From JAYYZW01 sp036339995 (lineage in GTDB: Bacteria; Pseudomonadota; Gammaproteobacteria; Ga0077536), in the NCBI GenBank assembly GCA_036339995.1, contig JAYYZW010000075.1:1-9550 (forward strand): DNA of 9,550 nucleotides, written 5' to 3'. Numbering within the stretch: the first letter of the stretch is position 1; every line of letters starts with the position of its first letter. Below the pieces are notes generated by a model. That model was not told the DNA's origin, made no database searches, and saw nothing but the letters and a program-made list of their open reading frames with translations. Positions 7,275 to 9,550 of this stretch are shown in pieces. The translations under genes were made by a program, and so were the position numbers.

Positions 7275-7363
7275 CTAGTGTGCTGTCCCGGCATAAACGT
7301 TCATAATTCGCTGGTCCTCGTGGTGCGCGGCTTATTGAAGTTTATTCCGTGACAGCACACTAG
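7275..7363. mobile_element. MITE-like fold-back element, 89 bp, CTAG at both ends
   Basis: CTAGTGTGCTGTC (7275-7287) is perfectly inverted at 7351-7363. The similarity continues inward to about 32 bases per arm with five mismatches (CGG, ATAAAC and ATAA blocks shared). The centre is only about 25 bases, so no gene fits. The arms differ in sequence from the 827-994 element, so this is a second family, although both end in CTAG. It starts 55 bases after the hyuB stop and could also act as a transcript 3' hairpin. Confidence 0.7.
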
Positions 7364-7467
7364 CGTCTGCGTCGCCGACGGCCGCACCCGCGGCATGCAG
7401 ATGACAGCTTCCCGTCTATTGCGTACATTGCTTAACGTCCAACGACAACGGGCCCCGGATCCAGGGA
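7364..7467. other. Spacer before the regulator gene
   Basis: This short non-coding stretch lies between the fold-back element and the AraC-type gene. I see no confident promoter. An AGGGA at 7463-7467 abuts the ATG at 7468 and is too close to be a normal ribosome site, which leaves the regulator start uncertain. Confidence 0.3.
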
Positions 7468-8544
7468 ATGACGACGCGACCAACAAGCCGCACCAGGCGC
7501 CGCACGCGGGCCCGGACCGCGGCTCAGTATCTCTTTGGCAGCCCCGCTCGCTCGAGCGTGCGTCTAGTCCACGGGCTTCTGCCTCTCATCGAATTGCTGG
7601 ACGCACACGGCCATGCGGTCGAACCGATTCTCGTGCATGCGGAGATCCCGCGCTTTGCGCTGGAGGAGCCGGGCTACCGCATCCAAGAAGATCAGGAAAT
7701 TAAGTTCACCCGCCGCGCACTGGAACGTCTGAAAGTTCCGGCCGCTGGCCTTGTCGTCGGTCAGCGCTACGATGTCTCAAGATTTGGAGTGGTTGGGCTC
7801 GCCGCGTCCCGGGCACCTAACTTGCGCGAATTCCTCCGCACGACGTTCTCCTTCCCGTCACTCGCCTGGGGACCGGTCGAGCTTTCCGTGTGGCGTGAGG
7901 ACGCCGAAGAAACTCTCATGCTGGAAGAGAACACCGGACTCGGCGATTGTGGTCCATTTTTTATCGAACGCGATCTGACAGTGACCCTCGCCGTACTGCA
8001 TAGTGTTTTCGGGCCGCAGCTACGACCGACGTGCGTCCGATTCCGGCATATGCTGCCGCCGGATCTGGATGCCTATGCCGCCTTTTTCGGTTGCACGGTG
8101 GAATTCGGCGCATCGACGAACGAGATGCGCTTCGCAAGACACCTATGGGATACCGCATCGCCGCAAGCCGATGCGAGGGCGTATCGCTTCCTCGAAAGTC
8201 AATGTCGATCTACGAGCGACCAGCTGCTCAAATCTCTCAACTATGCGGGCATCATCAGGAGCCGTCTTCGAACTGCGACACCAGTCCCGTCGCTGCCTGA
8301 TCTCGCGGCTGCGCTGTACTTGACGGCGCGCACTTTACAGCGGCGTCTCGAATCGGAAAACACCAGTTACTCAGCGGTGTTGAAGAATGTACGGGTCGAG
8401 CGAGCGCAGGAACTGCTCGACCGCTCCGATCTGATCCTACGGGAAATCGCCTCTCAGCTCGGCTTCATGGACGCGGTCACCTTTTCGCGAGCGTTCAAGG
8501 AGTGGACGGGCATGTCGCCCACGCAGTATCGAAATCGCCGTTAG
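7468..8544 (+). CDS. AraC/XylS-family transcriptional regulator
   Basis: The protein is 358 residues from ATG 7468. The C-terminal 85 residues (274-358) form the AraC DNA-binding domain with two helix-turn-helix units: the first around 277-297 (LPDLAAALYLTARTLQRRL), the second around 324-348 (LREIASQLGF then FSRAFKEWTG), ending in the family MSPTQYR signature. The part before it (about 30-220) resembles the Arabinose_bd-type ligand/dimer domain of OruR/ArgR-like AraC regulators (start near SVRLVHGLLPLIELLDAHG). The first 25 residues are an unusual Arg/Thr-rich stretch, and the ATG lacks a spaced ribosome site, so the true start could be downstream, for example GTG 7558. Its place directly after the hyu genes suggests it activates them in response to a substrate, but this is inference. 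Confidence 0.9.
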   Translation: MTTRPTSRTRRRTRARTAAQYLFGSPARSSVRLVHGLLPLIELLDAHGHAVEPILVHAEIPRFALEEPGYRIQEDQEIKFTRRALERLKVPAAGLVVGQRYDVSRFGVVGLAASRAPNLREFLRTTFSFPSLAWGPVELSVWREDAEETLMLEENTGLGDCGPFFIERDLTVTLAVLHSVFGPQLRPTCVRFRHMLPPDLDAYAAFFGCTVEFGASTNEMRFARHLWDTASPQADARAYRFLESQCRSTSDQLLKSLNYAGIIRSRLRTATPVPSLPDLAAALYLTARTLQRRLESENTSYSAVLKNVRVERAQELLDRSDLILREIASQLGFMDAVTFSRAFKEWTGMSPTQYRNRR

Positions 8545-8832
8545 TGTGCTCTTCTTCGAGCGTCATTGCGGCGCTTTCGGTCTATAGACAAGCTTTCGAT
8601 TCAGCGGACAAGCGTGCCCTTTCTGCCCCATTATTTTCTTAACACTTCGTAACGATTGCGGGTTGTTTCGGCAACCCTGAGAACTGCTTCGCATTCCCGA
8701 CCACTCGATATGCGGCGGAAGTCACACTCCGGGCGTATTTCTCACCAGACTGTTCGTCCAACGTCTACGCTTTAACCCAAGGAGTGATTAATTAATCGAC
8801 CGTCCTAGATAGAAATAAGGGAGCTATCGCAA
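8545..8832. other. Intergenic region with several small palindromes
   Basis: No coding frame is supported in these 288 bases. Visible structure: a perfect palindrome GTCTATAGAC (8580-8589) flanked by direct copies of GCTTTCG (8573-8579 and 8592-8598); a perfect hairpin with stem GGGTTG/CAACCC and 6-base loop (8660-8677) lacking a T tract; and an AT-rich perfect palindrome GATTAATTAATC (8786-8797) about 35 bases before the next gene. The last could be an operator. The promoter of the lipoprotein gene should be here, but I find no clear -35/-10 pair. Confidence 0.45.
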
Positions 8833-9201
8833 ATGAAAGAGGTCGCCAACACGAGACTCAAGATGCTCAGGGTTGTCGCATTCGCAGGAGTCGCAATGCT
8901 CGTCGCGAGCTGTTCGACGATCAGCAAGGCGCCGACAAACCCCGATACGCTTGCGCCGCAAACGGGCAACGATCGCTCCCGGGCCGAACGCGTATTCCTC
9001 TATCAAAGCCGCATCGCCAACAAATTACTCGACTATTATCCCCTGATCGAAGTTTTCGAGCAGGCCGACCCGATCTTGATCGCCGCCGAAGCGCGCATGA
9101 CGGAGTCCTGCGGGTCTTTGACCCGGGCGGTACTGGCCCACTTGGAAGGAAACCAACCGTCCTTGGGTCTCAAGTTCAAGGTTATGAACAGCATCGATTA
9201 G
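8833..9201 (+). CDS. Small putative lipoprotein, function unknown
   Basis: The predicted product is 122 residues. The ATG has a good ribosome site (AAGGGAG 8817-8823, 9-base spacing). The N-terminus is a classic lipoprotein signal: Lys/Arg start (MKEVANTRLKMLR), hydrophobic core, then LVASC with the lipidated Cys27; the next residue is Ser, which favours outer-membrane sorting. A Thr/Pro/Asn-rich linker (about 29-50) leads to a helical-looking soluble part (51-122) with a second cysteine, Cys93. I do not recognise the family. The stop TAG (9199-9201) may be premature, because the frame continues with gene-like sequence for 25 codons. It is not obviously linked to the hyu cluster. Confidence 0.72.
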   Translation: MKEVANTRLKMLRVVAFAGVAMLVASCSTISKAPTNPDTLAPQTGNDRSRAERVFLYQSRIANKLLDYYPLIEVFEQADPILIAAEARMTESCGSLTRAVLAHLEGNQPSLGLKFKVMNSID

Positions 9202-9279
9202 TGCGAGCGCTCTGCACAGAAGATAGAGCAAATGCTGAAAGCCACCGACGTCGTAGACGCCGCCGCGGATTCAATCTAG
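9202..9279 (+). other. In-frame continuation of the lipoprotein frame after a TAG
   Basis: Directly after the TAG the same frame is open for 25 codons and closes at TAG 9277-9279. The peptide begins CERSAQKIEQML and reads as a charged amphipathic helix. About two thirds of the third codon positions are G or C, in line with coding sequence here. Its first residue is a cysteine that could pair with Cys93. This suggests that the ancestral protein was about 148 residues and that the TAG is a recent nonsense change, a read error, or a read-through site. Confidence 0.45.
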
Positions 9280-9550
9280 AGACAGGCGTAATTTCCGTGG
9301 CACGCCGGGCGCCGGCTTCTTCATTCTCGCCCCTGAACTTGCAATAATCGCTTCCTGTCTTAGGCGCTGAGCCCAGACGGGATATTCTTGGTCGACGTGC
9401 CCGTGGCGGAAGCGCGTATAAACCCGCGCGGGCGTTCTCAATCGAACACCTATCGGACATCCATTTGATAAACATTCTGTCTGAAACCAGGGAATCCGGG
9501 TCGCGGGCCGTCCGCATGGGCGTCGCATTCGTTGTCTGTATATGGCCGGG
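9280..9550. other. Right-end region without a supported gene
   Basis: I see no coding frame with a ribosome site or recognisable product. Besides the terminator-like hairpin at 9304-9325 there is a 7-bp inverted pair (AGACAGG 9280-9286, CCTGTCT 9354-9360) enclosing it and a CCCGCGCGGG palindrome at 9423-9432. A frame opening at ATG 9516 runs off the window and is too short to judge. Confidence 0.4.
9304..9325 (+). terminator. Candidate intrinsic terminator after the lipoprotein gene
   Basis: GCCGG (9304-9308) pairs with CCGGC (9312-9316) around a 3-base loop, followed by a T-rich tract TTCTTCATT (9317-9325). The stem is short but all G-C. It lies 25 bases after the second TAG (9277-9279), a natural place if the gene once ended there. 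Confidence 0.38.

Noticed and set aside
8660..8677. GGGTTG/CAACCC hairpin as an intrinsic terminator of the AraC-type gene
   Set aside because: There is no T tract after the stem, and it lies more than 110 bases past the stop codon, so I list it only as a structure in the intergenic entry.
9199..9201. TAG read as pyrrolysine
   Set aside because: Pyrrolysine is known mainly in methylamine enzymes of archaea and a few bacteria. There is no pyl gene or such enzyme here, and a nonsense change is much simpler.
9182..9528. Two overlapping minus-strand frames at the right end (9182-9517 and 9271-9528)
   Set aside because: They are Arg/Pro-rich and overlap each other and the lipoprotein tail, with no ribosome site or family resemblance.

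Overview
The window is GC-rich bacterial DNA with compact, co-directional genes, most like a Pseudomonadota (proteobacterial) chromosome. This rests on gene types and codon usage; nothing here fixes the genus. All genes I accept lie on the + strand, in this order: an AhpD/carboxymuconolactone-decarboxylase-like protein (200-784), two tandem HyuA-type ATPase subunits (1012-3051 and 3072-5144), a HyuB-type subunit (5201-7219), an AraC-family regulator (7468-8544) and a small putative lipoprotein (8833-9201, possibly running on to 9279).

The most notable item is the first gene. Its reading frame is interrupted by one TGA at 443-445, exactly where the second cysteine of the family CxxC redox motif belongs. 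The same frame continues through the rest of the domain. A perfect 7-bp hairpin with a G-starting 3-base loop (459-475) begins 13 bases after the TGA, and its loop starts 20 bases after it. This is the layout expected of a bacterial SECIS element, so I read the gene as one 194-residue selenoprotein with a C-x-x-Sec motif rather than two short genes or a dead gene.

The centre of the window is a probable operon for an ATP-dependent ketone carboxylase or hydantoinase-type enzyme. Two different HyuA paralogues plus one HyuB resemble acetophenone carboxylase more than acetone carboxylase, which has one HyuA. The HyuB protein keeps a His-x2-Asp-x21-His pattern that I take as the metal site of the carboxylase branch. 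The small zinc-type subunit of those enzymes is not seen. The AraC-type gene downstream is a plausible regulator.

The operon is bracketed by two unrelated fold-back (MITE-like) elements that both begin and end in CTAG: a 168-bp one (827-994) ending 17 bases before the first hyuA start codon, and an 89-bp one (7275-7363) after hyuB. A G10 tract serves as the ribosome-binding region between the two hyuA genes. At the right end, the lipoprotein frame is cut by a TAG but stays open for 25 more codons with gene-like composition, followed by a terminator-like hairpin. No RNA genes, CRISPR arrays or transposase genes were found.
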